DNA of 64,000 bases, taken from the NCBI GenBank assembly GCA_900541175.1, contig UQIT01000009.1:5022-69021 (forward strand), given 5' to 3'. This document shows, one piece after another, positions 35,895 through 45,228 of the stretch. The translations under genes and the position numbers were made by a program. The DNA is from an uncultured Collinsella sp. (lineage in GTDB: Bacteria > Actinomycetota > Coriobacteriia > Coriobacteriales > Coriobacteriaceae). The stretch's first letter is position 1, and each line of letters begins with the position of its first letter. The notes beneath the pieces are model-generated. The model made no database searches and had not been told where the DNA came from. It worked only from the letters and a program-made list of their open reading frames with translations.

Positions 35895-36611
35895 ATGCCG
35901 GGCTTGGGAACAATCATCAACGTTGTGCTTTTAGTTGCGGGCGGTCTTTTGGGATTAGCGGGCGGCCGCTTCATTACACCGCGCATCCAAGACACGCTCA
36001 TGAAAGCATCGGGGCTGTGCGTCCTGTTTATCGGCCTGGGCGGCACCATGCAAAAGATGCTCATCATCGATGGAAAGGTGCTGGCGACCACCGGTACCAC
36101 CATGCTCATTGTCTCGTTCGCCCTCGGCTCGCTCATCGGCGAGGCCATCAACTTGGAGTCCGCCATTGAAAACCTTGGCGAATGGCTCAAGCGCAAAACC
36201 GGCAGCGAGGGCGATAACGAGTTCACCAACGCTTTTGTCTCGACTTCACTCACCGTGTGTATCGGCGCCATGGCCATTGTGGGATCGATCCAGGACGGTC
36301 TGCTCGGTGACTGGTCAACGCTTGCCCTGAAAGGCGCATTGGACTGCATCATCGTCTGCACCATGACGGCGTCCCTTGGCCGCGGCTGCATTTTCTCCGC
36401 CCTGCCCGTCGCCGTGTTCCAGGGGACGATCACGCTGTTTGCCGGCGCACTCTCCCCCATCATGACTACGGCAGCCCTCGACAGCCTTTCGCTCGTAGGC
36501 TCCATGCTCATCTTCTGCGTCGGCGTCAACCTCATCCGTCCTCAGACCTTCCGCACGGCCAATATGCTCCCCTCCGTCGTCATCGCCGTCATCTACGCCC
36601 TCCTGTTCTAA
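35895..36611 (+). CDS. DUF554 membrane protein
   Basis: A 238-residue protein with about seven membrane helices and the DUF554 signature IGAMAIVGSIQDGLLGD, plus GTMLIVSFALGSLIGEAIN. DUF554 proteins are often annotated as putative transporters; their function is unknown. The ATG at 35895 has AGGAGGG upstream and the protein then begins like the family; the longer in-frame start at 35826 is less likely. It sits between the surface operon and the TerB-ATPase-helicase operon. Confidence 0.85.
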   Translation: MPGLGTIINVVLLVAGGLLGLAGGRFITPRIQDTLMKASGLCVLFIGLGGTMQKMLIIDGKVLATTGTTMLIVSFALGSLIGEAINLESAIENLGEWLKRKTGSEGDNEFTNAFVSTSLTVCIGAMAIVGSIQDGLLGDWSTLALKGALDCIIVCTMTASLGRGCIFSALPVAVFQGTITLFAGALSPIMTTAALDSLSLVGSMLIFCVGVNLIRPQTFRTANMLPSVVIAVIYALLF

Positions 36612-36699
36612 ATCTATCTACGCAGCAGTATCTCGAACACCTGTTTGATGCTGTGCTATGATATGAGGTCACCGAAGCTGCGTTAGGAGAGGAGAAGCG

Positions 36700-38460
36700 G
36701 TGGCCGACCAGGACATCAAGATGCTCATCGAGCGCATTATGGCCGAGGCCCGGACCCATCAGTCCGCCCGCTTCTCAAACGAAATCTACGCAGACGAGCC
36801 GATTCTCAAAACCGGCCGACAGATGCAGAATTTCCTCCCCGACCAATACCGCAAGATGCGCGAGATATCGCGCTGGCAGGATGACCCCAAGGGCGGCGCG
36901 GGCCGCTGGCTATCGGAGGCCGAGCTTTTCTACCGCCAAGGCTTGCTGATGGCCGACTTTGAGGACGACTGTCCCTACAACGGCACCTTTAAGTCGTACT
37001 TTCCCACCTACAATGCCATGAGCGACCGGCAGTTGCGCGGCTACTTTACCTGGCGTGCCCAAGTGCGCCGCGGAACCGTCGAGGAAACGTCTACATCCTT
37101 TGCCTTTCTGTATCTCTATGAGCTGATTTGCGGCATTGGCATAGATGATCCGCTCGAAGGTTTTAACAAGATCAAGGCCTTTTGGGATGTCTATCGCGCC
37201 TTCGAGCCCGGCATCGACCGGTTTGCGCGCGTGTGGCTGCAGGATTACGCCGTTTTCCACGGACTCGACCCCAAGCTACTTCGCGACTCTAAAACCGTCA
37301 TGTTCGATAACGCCCTTATCGAGCTACGCCGCGCAGCGCGAGACCTTGTACCAGCACCGGCACCGTCCGGCCAGACCCCTAAGCGTCGCAAAACCTCCGA
37401 GCCCACGCTCCCCCTTCCGCCCGATGAGGTGCGCGAGGAGCGACTCATGGCCGCCATCAACGCCCTCTCCACGTACAACCTAAGTAACTCGCGGCTCGAC
37501 CGCAGCCACCACCGCGATCTGCGCCACGTGGCGTGCGCCGTGTATGTCCGTATGGCGCGCTACTATGACACGCACCGAAAGACCGACATCGTGGCGAGCT
37601 TATTTGGGGAGGAGACGGCCATGCCCTACACCATGTTTGCCTCGGCCGTATTCTTTGCGCCCGAGCGCCACGAGGACTGCGAATATCGCCTGGACCCCAT
37701 TCACATCTACCGCTGCCAAAACGGCTTTTGGGAATGCATGCGAATTCACGGCAGCAGGCAAAAAAGCAGCAAGCTTGGTGAGATGATGCGCGCCTGCGAC
37801 CAACGCCTACGCCTGGCCCTAGACCCCACCCACCCCCTGAAGGAGGAGAAGGTCCCCAAATATCTGGCCAAGATCATCGATGACGAGATCATGGCATGGC
37901 TTTCGTGGGACGCCGCACACCAGCCCATCAAGATCGATATCGATTTGAGCCAGCTGGGGCACATTCGGAGCGCCGCCGCGCAAACGCGCGAAGCGCTTTT
38001 GATCGATGAGGAACGCGAGGACGACGCATCCGCAGAAGCCGAGGCAGCGGACTCAGGGCAACCGGAAGCCGAGCCCGTAACCGACGCGATTGTCGAACCG
38101 GTCGTGGCACCCATTCGGCAGGACTTGACCGACGAGCCGACCATATCCACCGAACAGTTTGGTGTCGTGGCACCGCTTCTCGCGCCGACGCCCGCGTTCG
38201 CAGCTGCTGCGCCCGCTGACGCCACAAACGAACTCGCGCCCGCCGCAGATGCCTTCCTTCGCGCACTGCTCGAGCAAAACGCAGCGCAAGCGACATCGGC
38301 AGTGGCGCACTCGGGACAGAGCGAGGACATGCTCGTCGATACCATCAACGAGGCGCTCTTTGACCTGGTGGGTGACACCGTAATTGAATTTGGCGCGGCA
38401 GGACCGCAAATTATCGAGGACTACGAAGCAGACGTGAGAGGATACCTAGACTATGAGTGA
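36700..38460 (+). CDS. TerB_N/TerB-C domain protein
   Basis: A 586-residue cytoplasmic protein. The N-terminal third (GTFKSYFPTYNAMSDRQLRG, then TWRAQVRRG and FAFLYLYELI) matches TerB_N. The C-terminus (LVDTINEALFDLVGDTVIEF, then IIEDYEADVRGYL) fits TerB-C. Between them lie a helical region and an acidic, alanine-rich linker (about residues 440-530). These domains come from tellurite-resistance/stress systems and occur next to helicases in predicted phage-defence islands; they may be metal-binding scaffolds. The GTG start has GGAGAGGAG upstream. The stop overlaps the next gene by 8 bp. Confidence 0.8.
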   Translation: MADQDIKMLIERIMAEARTHQSARFSNEIYADEPILKTGRQMQNFLPDQYRKMREISRWQDDPKGGAGRWLSEAELFYRQGLLMADFEDDCPYNGTFKSYFPTYNAMSDRQLRGYFTWRAQVRRGTVEETSTSFAFLYLYELICGIGIDDPLEGFNKIKAFWDVYRAFEPGIDRFARVWLQDYAVFHGLDPKLLRDSKTVMFDNALIELRRAARDLVPAPAPSGQTPKRRKTSEPTLPLPPDEVREERLMAAINALSTYNLSNSRLDRSHHRDLRHVACAVYVRMARYYDTHRKTDIVASLFGEETAMPYTMFASAVFFAPERHEDCEYRLDPIHIYRCQNGFWECMRIHGSRQKSSKLGEMMRACDQRLRLALDPTHPLKEEKVPKYLAKIIDDEIMAWLSWDAAHQPIKIDIDLSQLGHIRSAAAQTREALLIDEEREDDASAEAEAADSGQPEAEPVTDAIVEPVVAPIRQDLTDEPTISTEQFGVVAPLLAPTPAFAAAAPADATNELAPAADAFLRALLEQNAAQATSAVAHSGQSEDMLVDTINEALFDLVGDTVIEFGAAGPQIIEDYEADVRGYLDYE

Positions 38461-39757
38461 TACCGCATCCGCAGCACCCCGCGTGCCCAAGCGCGTCGCC
38501 GCCGTCATTCTCAACTCGCTCAAGGGCGGCGTGGTCCCGCGCATCGGCCTTCCCTACATCACCGTAGGGCGCGAGGTCGAAATCCGCGCCCTGCTCACCG
38601 ACCTGAGTCTCATCGCCGACGGCGGCGCGAGCTTCCGCTTTCTGGTCGGTCGCTACGGAGCCGGCAAGAGCTTTTTGCTCCAGACCATCCGCACGCACGC
38701 CATGGGCGAGGGATTCGTCGTCGCCGATGCCGACCTGTCACCCGAGCGCCGCCTACAGGGCGGCCAGGGGCAGGGCCTTGCCACCTACCGCGAGCTCATC
38801 CGCAACATATCGACTAAAACGCGCCCCGAGGGCGGTGCGCTCAACCTAATCCTCGATCGCTGGGTCGCCTCGTGTGCCGATGCCGATGAGTCTGCCGTCA
38901 ATGCCCAACTGGCCCCGCTCGAGGAAATGGTCCACGGCTTCGACTTCGCCCGTATGCTCCGCCGCTACCGCGCGGCCGTATCCGAGGGCGACGAAGAAGC
39001 TATGAGCCGCGTGACCAAATGGATTCGCGGCGAGTACCGCACCAAGAGTGAGGCACGCGCCGAGCTGGGCTCCTCGACCATCATCAGCGATGACGACTGG
39101 TACGACTACGTTAAGCTCATTGCGCGCTTTTTGGTCTGCGGCGGCTACAAGGGTATGTTGGTGCTCATCGACGAGCTCGTGAATCTGTATAAGATTCCCA
39201 ACGCGATCACGCGCCAGTACAACTACGAGAAGATCCTGACCATGTACAACGACACACTCCAGGGCAAGGCGCAGTACCTGGGCATGATCATGGGCGGCAC
39301 GCCAACCTCCATCGAAGACCGCCGCCGCGGCGTGTTCTCCTACGAGGCCCTGCGCAGCCGACTCGCTCAAGGCCGCTTTGCACGCGAGGACCTTAAGGAC
39401 ATGCTCGCGCCCATCATCCGTCTGCAGCCACTCACCTACGAGGAGCTGCTGGTGCTGATCGAAAAACTCATGCAAATTCACGCCGGCTACTTTGGCTGGA
39501 CGCCCACGCTTACCGAGAACGACTTGGTGGACTTCCTCAAGATCGAGTTCGGTCGTGTGGGAGCCGACACACATCTGACGCCGCGTGAAGTCATTCGCGA
39601 CTTTATCGAGCTGCTCGACATCCTATGCCAGAACCCCGACGCCAACGTAGCCGAGCTGCTGCAAAACGTCGGCGGCGACGCGCTGGTGCCGGCAGCAGCA
39701 ACAGGCGACACCGGCACCGCAGGCGGCGACCGTAACTTCGCCGAATTCACCATCTAA
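38453..39757 (+). CDS. BrxD-like ATP-binding protein (DUF2791)
   Basis: A 434-residue ATPase with Walker A GRYGAGKS (66-73), a Walker B MLVLIDEL, and the family motif MGGTPTSIEDRRRGVFSYEA, then LRSRLAQ. This matches the BREX ATP-binding family (DUF2791, BrxD). In BREX types that carry it, BrxD accompanies a large Lhr-like helicase, exactly as here. No BREX methyltransferase (PglX), phosphatase (PglZ) or BrxC is present, so this is not a full BREX locus. It overlaps the TerB gene by 8 bp. Confidence 0.85.
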   Translation: MSDTASAAPRVPKRVAAVILNSLKGGVVPRIGLPYITVGREVEIRALLTDLSLIADGGASFRFLVGRYGAGKSFLLQTIRTHAMGEGFVVADADLSPERRLQGGQGQGLATYRELIRNISTKTRPEGGALNLILDRWVASCADADESAVNAQLAPLEEMVHGFDFARMLRRYRAAVSEGDEEAMSRVTKWIRGEYRTKSEARAELGSSTIISDDDWYDYVKLIARFLVCGGYKGMLVLIDELVNLYKIPNAITRQYNYEKILTMYNDTLQGKAQYLGMIMGGTPTSIEDRRRGVFSYEALRSRLAQGRFAREDLKDMLAPIIRLQPLTYEELLVLIEKLMQIHAGYFGWTPTLTENDLVDFLKIEFGRVGADTHLTPREVIRDFIELLDILCQNPDANVAELLQNVGGDALVPAAATGDTGTAGGDRNFAEFTI

Positions 39758-39759
39758 CC

Positions 39760-39834
39760 TGCCAAAAAGGGACAGGTTTATTTTGGCAGGTTTTATCTGG
39801 GCGAACGTTGAGACTGTAATGCAGCAAGCCGTTG
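39760..39834 (+). repeat. Repeat family copy A inside the TerB-BrxD-helicase operon
   Basis: A 75-bp segment whose first 49 bp match the reverse strand of 63829-63877 at about 46 positions, both opening TGCCAAAAAGGGACAGGTTT. It contains a small hairpin (TGCCAAAA/TTTTGGCA, 39760-39788). It occupies the gap between the ATPase and helicase genes. Confidence 0.8.
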
Positions 39835-39873
39835 CCAGCCGCGTTGAGAGATTCGTATTTGAGAGGAGGCCCC

Positions 39874-42318
39874 GTGAACGCCTTTGGCCGCTACGCCCCG
39901 TTTATCCAAGACTTCATCTACTCCCACGATTGGGAGAGTCTGCGCTCTATCCAGGTTGCAGCGGCAGACGCCATCTTTAACACGCAAGATAATGTGCTCC
40001 TGACGGCATCCACGGCTTCCGGCAAAACCGAGGCAGCCTTCTTTCCCATCCTGACCGAGTTTTGGGAGAACCCGCCCGCAAGCGTGGGCGCCCTCTACAT
40101 CGGCCCCCTCAAGGCGCTCATCAATGATCAGTTCGTCCGTCTCAACGACCTCTGCGAAGAGGCCGATATCCTTGTCTGGCACTGGCATGGCGATGTCTCG
40201 CAGTCGCACAAGGCCAAGCTCATCAAAAAACCGAGCGGCATCTTGCAGATTACGCCCGAGTCACTCGAAGCGCTCTTAATCCATAAGCACATGGCGATCC
40301 CGCGCATGTTTTGCGACCTGCGCTATGTGGTCATCGATGAGGTCCACTCGCTCATGCGCGGCGACCGTGGCGGGCAAACGCTCTGCCTTATCGAGCGACT
40401 CTCGCGCATGGCCGGCGTGCGGCCTCGCCGCATTGGCCTTTCGGCTACCATCGGCGACCCCGAGCGCACGGGCACTTTTCTCTCACAGGGAACGGGGCGC
40501 GACTGCGTTATCCCCCGCTTTGAAGAACCGCGCCGCGTGTGGCGCATCTCCATGGAGCACTTCTACAACTCGGGTCCCCAGGCACAGCAGCGGGGATTCA
40601 TGGGCACAGGTCCTCAAGAGGCCGAAGTGCTTGCGTGCGAGCGCATCGAGGCGGCGGCATCCGCGGCACTGCCCGCCGGCGCCCAAGACATGCGTCACAG
40701 CGGACAGCCAACACAAGAGGAGCGCCGTCAACGTCGTGAGCGGGCACGGGGCAAGGCCGCTCCCAAGGACCGCCAAGCTTCCTCGGCCCCCGAGGGCGAA
40801 GTCGACATCCCCCAAGCACCAGAACAGGCATTACTCAACCCCACCGACACAGCACCAGACAACGCCGACCCCGGCATGGGCTATATCTTCGAACACACCC
40901 GCGGCCGCAAGTGCCTGGTCTTTGCCAACTCGCGCGAGGAGGCGGAGGCCGTATGCTCCATGCTACGTAGCTACTGCGAGAGCCGACACGAGCCCGACCG
41001 TTTTCTCATCCACCACGGCAATCTTTCGGCATCGCTGCGCGAGACGGCAGAAGAGCTTATGCGCGACGAGGAGCAGGCACAGACGACCGTCACCACCTCT
41101 ACGCTGGAGCTCGGTATCGATATCGGCCGCCTGGAGCGTGCGTTCCAGATCGATGCGCCGTTTACCGTCAGCTCCTTTTTGCAGCGCATGGGGCGCACAG
41201 GCCGCCGCGATCTTCCGCCCGAGATGTGGTTTGTCATGCGCGAGGAGGAGCCCGAGCCGCGCACGATGATGCCCGAAACGATACCTTGGAAGCTCCTACA
41301 GGGCATCGCACTCGTACAACTCTATCGCGAAGAAAAGTGGGTCGAGCCACCCGAGCTCGATCGACTCCCCTACAGTCTGCTCTATCACCAGACCATGTCG
41401 ACCCTCGCCAGCACCGGCGAGCTCACACCGGCCGAGCTTGCCCAGCGTGTGCTCACGCTCAGTTATTTCCACCGCGTCTCGGCCGATGACTATCGCGTGC
41501 TGCTGCGCCACCTCATCAAGATCGACCACATCCAGGTCACCGAGGGTGGTGGGCTCATCGTGGGTCTCGCGGGCGAGCGCATCATCAACAACTTTAAGTT
41601 CTACGCCGTGTTCCAGGAAAACGAGGAGTTCACCGTTCGCAGCGAGTCGGCCGAGTTGGGCACAATCGTCAATCCGCCACCGCCCGGTGAGCGCATCGCC
41701 ATCGCCGGACACTGCTGGATTGTCGAGGAAGTGGACTGGAAGCGCCACACCGTCTTTGCCACGCAGGTCAAGGGCCGGGTGCCGGCCTACTTTGGCGACT
41801 GCCCCGGCGACATCAATACACACGTACTCGAGCGCATGCGCAAGGCGCTCAACGAGCACGCAGTATATCCGTACCTTATGGGTAACGCACGGGCACGCCT
41901 TGCACAGGCTCGTCATACCGCCGAGATTTCGGGTGCGGGAACCAAGCCGCTCATTAACCTGGGCGGCGACACCTGGGTGCTCTTCCCCTGGCTGGGCAGC
42001 TACGCCTTTTTGGCACTCGAGCGCATGCTCAAGATTAAATGTGCCGCGGAGCTGGGCCTTCGCGGACTCGACCCGTCGCGCCCGTACTTTATGCAGTTTA
42101 AAATGAAGGCCGACGAGGAGACGTTCTTTGAGGTGCTCGCCGCCGAGGCCGAAAAGGACTTCGATCCCATCGAACTCGTCTATCCTGGCGAGGTGCCTTA
42201 TTTTGACCGCTACGACGAGTTTGTTCCCGAAGAGCTCGTGCGCAAGGGCTTTGCCGAAGGCGTGCTCGACATCGAGGGTATGAAGCAGCGCGCCCTCAGC
42301 TGGCGCGACCACACATAA
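39874..42318 (+). CDS. Lhr/BrxHI-like DEAD/DEAH-box helicase
   Basis: An 814-residue superfamily 2 helicase: Walker A TASGKT (about 47-52), DEVH (155-158), GLSATIG, an insertion rich in charged residues (about 240-330), helicase C with LVFANSREEAE and LELGIDIGRLERAFQIDAPF, QRMGRTGRR, and a long C-terminal Lhr-like region. It resembles the BrxHI helicases linked to BrxD. It probably unwinds or translocates on DNA or RNA in concert with the ATPase. The GTG at 39874 has GAGAGGAGG upstream; the gap to the ATPase gene is filled by a repeat, suggesting insertion into the operon. Confidence 0.85.
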   Translation: MNAFGRYAPFIQDFIYSHDWESLRSIQVAAADAIFNTQDNVLLTASTASGKTEAAFFPILTEFWENPPASVGALYIGPLKALINDQFVRLNDLCEEADILVWHWHGDVSQSHKAKLIKKPSGILQITPESLEALLIHKHMAIPRMFCDLRYVVIDEVHSLMRGDRGGQTLCLIERLSRMAGVRPRRIGLSATIGDPERTGTFLSQGTGRDCVIPRFEEPRRVWRISMEHFYNSGPQAQQRGFMGTGPQEAEVLACERIEAAASAALPAGAQDMRHSGQPTQEERRQRRERARGKAAPKDRQASSAPEGEVDIPQAPEQALLNPTDTAPDNADPGMGYIFEHTRGRKCLVFANSREEAEAVCSMLRSYCESRHEPDRFLIHHGNLSASLRETAEELMRDEEQAQTTVTTSTLELGIDIGRLERAFQIDAPFTVSSFLQRMGRTGRRDLPPEMWFVMREEEPEPRTMMPETIPWKLLQGIALVQLYREEKWVEPPELDRLPYSLLYHQTMSTLASTGELTPAELAQRVLTLSYFHRVSADDYRVLLRHLIKIDHIQVTEGGGLIVGLAGERIINNFKFYAVFQENEEFTVRSESAELGTIVNPPPPGERIAIAGHCWIVEEVDWKRHTVFATQVKGRVPAYFGDCPGDINTHVLERMRKALNEHAVYPYLMGNARARLAQARHTAEISGAGTKPLINLGGDTWVLFPWLGSYAFLALERMLKIKCAAELGLRGLDPSRPYFMQFKMKADEETFFEVLAAEAEKDFDPIELVYPGEVPYFDRYDEFVPEELVRKGFAEGVLDIEGMKQRALSWRDHT

Positions 42319-42344
42319 AACCAGTCTTTTTGGGACGGGGAGAC

Positions 42345-43223
42345 TTACTTGTCGTGAAGGACGGTGCCGAGGAAGTCCGTGTCGAAGGGCACGACTTCGG
42401 CAAAGGCATAGTCGCCGTCGCTGGCGATGAGCAGGTAGTTCTCCTCGCCGCCAAACTCTGTATCGCCACATGGGACCACCCAGGCGTGAGCGAATACCTC
42501 GAGTGCCGTGGCAGCGCAATCGCGCAGGAACGTCACGTCGCTCCCCCTGTTCGCACTCACGATATTGGCAACATAGATGCCCCCGGGATTCAGGCTGCCC
42601 CGCACTAAACGCAACGCCTCAACCGTCGCCAGCTCGCGTACGGGCTCGGCACCGCCAAAGCAATCGCTCACGACCACGTCGTAGCGACGATGACCCACGC
42701 TCGTCACGCCCAGATACGAGCGAGCCTCAGCGGTTATCACCCGCAGGCGGTCGCCCGCCGCGCGCTCCAGCTCGTCCAGGTAGAACCAGCGGCGCGCCAG
42801 GCGCGTAATCTCTCCGTCATACTCGATGACGTCCATGCGCAAGCTCTCGTGCGACATCAGCGCAAACTTGGGATAGGCAAACCCGCCGCCGCCCAGCATG
42901 AGCATACGGTCGATACCATGCCCGTAAGCATCACGCATTGCGTCCTCAGCCTCAAACACGTCGTCAAACGCGCGATAGTACGCAAAGACGGGCTCCGCCC
43001 AGCGTTCGCCAACGTAACTCGCGCTTTGGTAGACGCCGCCTTGCACCAATACGCGGACTTCGTCGCCGCCCTCATCGTGCACGCGTTTCACACGCGCCAA
43101 CCCATTGCGGGTTCGCGCAACCTGCAGACAGGCAGCACGAACAGCGACGGCGGCCGCACCAAGCGCCGCGGCCCCCAGAGCAACGCCGGCAACGACGCCG
43201 GCAGAAACACTCGGCTTGTTCAT
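42345..43223 (-). CDS. Spermidine synthase-like methyltransferase-fold protein
   Basis: A 292-residue protein with one N-terminal membrane segment (residues about 8-30) and a Rossmann-type spermidine-synthase fold: QSASYVGERWAEPVFAYYR, MLMLGGGGFAYPKF (motif I), VIEYDGEI, YDVVVSDCFGG and NPGGIYVANI. True polyamine synthases have a YHE-type motif and DAF; here the D is in SDCFGG and the substrate pocket is changed, so the activity is uncertain. The ATG has AAGGAGC upstream and follows the elp3 stop directly, so the two are cotranscribed. Confidence 0.82.
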   Translation of the reverse strand: MNKPSVSAGVVAGVALGAAALGAAAVAVRAACLQVARTRNGLARVKRVHDEGGDEVRVLVQGGVYQSASYVGERWAEPVFAYYRAFDDVFEAEDAMRDAYGHGIDRMLMLGGGGFAYPKFALMSHESLRMDVIEYDGEITRLARRWFYLDELERAAGDRLRVITAEARSYLGVTSVGHRRYDVVVSDCFGGAEPVRELATVEALRLVRGSLNPGGIYVANIVSANRGSDVTFLRDCAATALEVFAHAWVVPCGDTEFGGEENYLLIASDGDYAFAEVVPFDTDFLGTVLHDK

Positions 43224-45131
43224 CTAGAGCTCCTTTTGCAGATAAAGGCCATGGTCATAAAATCCAAGATGGCGATAGTACTCACGTGTGCCAATCGCGC
43301 TAATCACGTTGATACGCGCATAACCCGCATCCCGGGCAATCTCGCAGGCACGCTCTACGAGCAAACGCCCCAACCCGTGATGCTGCGCCGCCTGGCCCTG
43401 GTCGCCCACGCGTGCCGCCATGCCATACACGTGTACCTCGCGAATCATCGCCTCGTCCGGCGTCGTCGGTAACTCGTCCGCATGCGCGGCAACAAACGAA
43501 TGGTCGGGCAGCGACAACCGCAAAAAGCCCGCGATCTTGCCCCGCGGCGTCACCCACTGCAAAAAGCGCTCGTAAGTCACCGGCGTCTCGTACGCCACTT
43601 CCTCGTCAAGAGATAGCTCATCCAAGTCGGCACCCGCCGTGCTGATCTCGCGATAGCGAATCTCGCGCACCACCGCGCCTTCTCCACGAGCCGCCAAGCG
43701 ATTCTCGACGAGCTGACGCAGGTTGGGCTTCTTGTTGCCCACCATAATGTCGTCGGAGCTAAAGTCACGAATCATACGGCTGATACGGCAGAACGCCGGC
43801 GTCACTACGATGTCGTCGGCCAACACATCGAGCAGCTCTTCCTCGGTATAGGGGCGCCACTCGCCGCGCTCATAGCAGCCCACCAAACGCGAGCCCTCGA
43901 TGAGCGCACACGGGTAGACCTTGACCTCGTCGGGCATAAAGGCCCCCTCGGTCATAAAGCGCTCGTAGTCGCGCTTGTCCCCCTCGGGCGTGGCGCCCAG
44001 CAAGTTGAGCATAAAATGCGCGTGAATCTTAAAGCCAAACAGGCGCGCAAGAGAAAACGCCCACTCGACCTGAGCCACCGAAATGCGGCGCTCGTTGATG
44101 TCGAGCAGGTGCTGGTCGAGACTCTGGATACCCATCTGAATCTTGGTGCAGCCCAGGCGGCGGATGAGCGTGAGGGCCTGCGGCGTTACGGCATCGGGGC
44201 GCGTCTCGATAACGAGCCCCACCACACGATGCTTCGCCGTCTCGTTGATACGCTGCTGGCGCTCGAGCTCTTCCATCGTTGTCGTTTGCCACTCGGCAAC
44301 CTCGCCCCACGACGTACCAGGGCCGTACAGACGACGCACCGCGCGGTTATAGCCGCCCACGGCAGCATCCACACGCTCCTGCTCGTCGGCAACGCCGGCA
44401 GCAAGCTCAGCCTCGTCTGTCGCAATGCCGGCGGCCCGATAGCGCTCGCGGCGCTCTACTACCACCGGCGGCAGGGCATCGGCGGGAGCGTCATCGAGCA
44501 GACGCCCCGCCTCGGCACGACTGATGCCCGGACGCGCCAACATGGGGTTGGCCGCCACGCCCGCCACCGCATCATCATTGAGTGCACGGAAGAGCTCCGA
44601 CATAAACCATGTCTGGTACCCTTGCGAATAGTCGCTCCAGGTGCCACCGAGCACGATGAGCTCTATCTTGTCGGTCGCATGCCCCATCTGCGAAAGCGCG
44701 GTCAGACGAGCGCTCACCTGCAGATACGGGTCAAAGCAATTTTGTTCCGCACGGGCGCACGCCGGCTCGGCGTGCAGATAGCTTTTGGGCATGCGCAGAT
44801 CGTTGGGGCAAAACAGACAATCGCCCGAGCACGGCCACGGCTTGGTGATGACGGTAATGGTCGCCACGCCCGAAGCCGTTCGGCGCGGCTTCATACGCAG
44901 CGCCTGCAGCAGTTGACGTTCCAGATCGGAATCGACATTCCACGCAGCCCACCGAGCCGGCTCCTCGCGTTTAACCCGCTGGTAGAACGGCAGCAGACGG
45001 CGCTTGGCCAAATCGCGTTTGTCGGCACCCTCACGGCGCGCCTCGGCATGTATCAGTTTGACGAGCGCTTTGTCGTCCACGGTCTCGCCGCGACGCAGGG
45101 CCTCAAGTATGTTCAAGATAATCTGTTCCAT
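43224..45131 (-). CDS. elp3: Elp3-like tRNA uridine-34 modification enzyme (radical SAM/acetyltransferase)
   Basis: A 635-residue Elp3 protein. The radical SAM site is Cys 101, 105 and 108 in CSGDCLFC, with KIQMGIQSLDQHLLDINERR further on; the C-terminal GNAT acetyltransferase domain contains GLGRLLVERACEIARDAGY and REYYRHLGF. Elp3 adds an acetyl-derived carboxymethyl group to uridine at wobble position 34 of tRNAs. The length is typical; bacterial forms like this work without the other Elongator subunits. The start ATG has GGGGG only one base upstream, so initiation may be weak. A Trm9-like methyltransferase gene lies about 2 kb away. Confidence 0.92.
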   Translation of the reverse strand: MEQIILNILEALRRGETVDDKALVKLIHAEARREGADKRDLAKRRLLPFYQRVKREEPARWAAWNVDSDLERQLLQALRMKPRRTASGVATITVITKPWPCSGDCLFCPNDLRMPKSYLHAEPACARAEQNCFDPYLQVSARLTALSQMGHATDKIELIVLGGTWSDYSQGYQTWFMSELFRALNDDAVAGVAANPMLARPGISRAEAGRLLDDAPADALPPVVVERRERYRAAGIATDEAELAAGVADEQERVDAAVGGYNRAVRRLYGPGTSWGEVAEWQTTTMEELERQQRINETAKHRVVGLVIETRPDAVTPQALTLIRRLGCTKIQMGIQSLDQHLLDINERRISVAQVEWAFSLARLFGFKIHAHFMLNLLGATPEGDKRDYERFMTEGAFMPDEVKVYPCALIEGSRLVGCYERGEWRPYTEEELLDVLADDIVVTPAFCRISRMIRDFSSDDIMVGNKKPNLRQLVENRLAARGEGAVVREIRYREISTAGADLDELSLDEEVAYETPVTYERFLQWVTPRGKIAGFLRLSLPDHSFVAAHADELPTTPDEAMIREVHVYGMAARVGDQGQAAQHHGLGRLLVERACEIARDAGYARINVISAIGTREYYRHLGFYDHGLYLQKEL

Positions 45132-45149
45132 GCCCCCATTGTAAAGGCA

Positions 45150-45183
45150 AAGGCGCCGGAGCCAATCTCGGCTTCGGCGCCTT
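45150..45183 (-). terminator. Terminator-like hairpin after the DUF4097 gene
   Basis: Stem AAGGCGCCGGAGCC/GGCTTCGGCGCCTT, on the reverse strand followed by TGCCTTTAC. It lies between the XRE/DUF4097 operon and elp3. Confidence 0.7.
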
Positions 45184-45228
45184 CATCAAAGAGCATGCCT
45201 ATATGTACCGATCTCCGAAAACCGCATG

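Noticed and set aside
39783..39980. Short frame beginning MAGFIWANVETV
   Set aside because: It starts in the dispersed repeat; a similar GFIWANV frame occurs in copy B at 63803-63877, so the similarity reflects the repeat and not a protein family.
36700..42318. Complete BREX system
   Set aside because: PglX, PglZ, BrxC and BrxA/B are all missing; only BrxD- and BrxHI-like genes are present.
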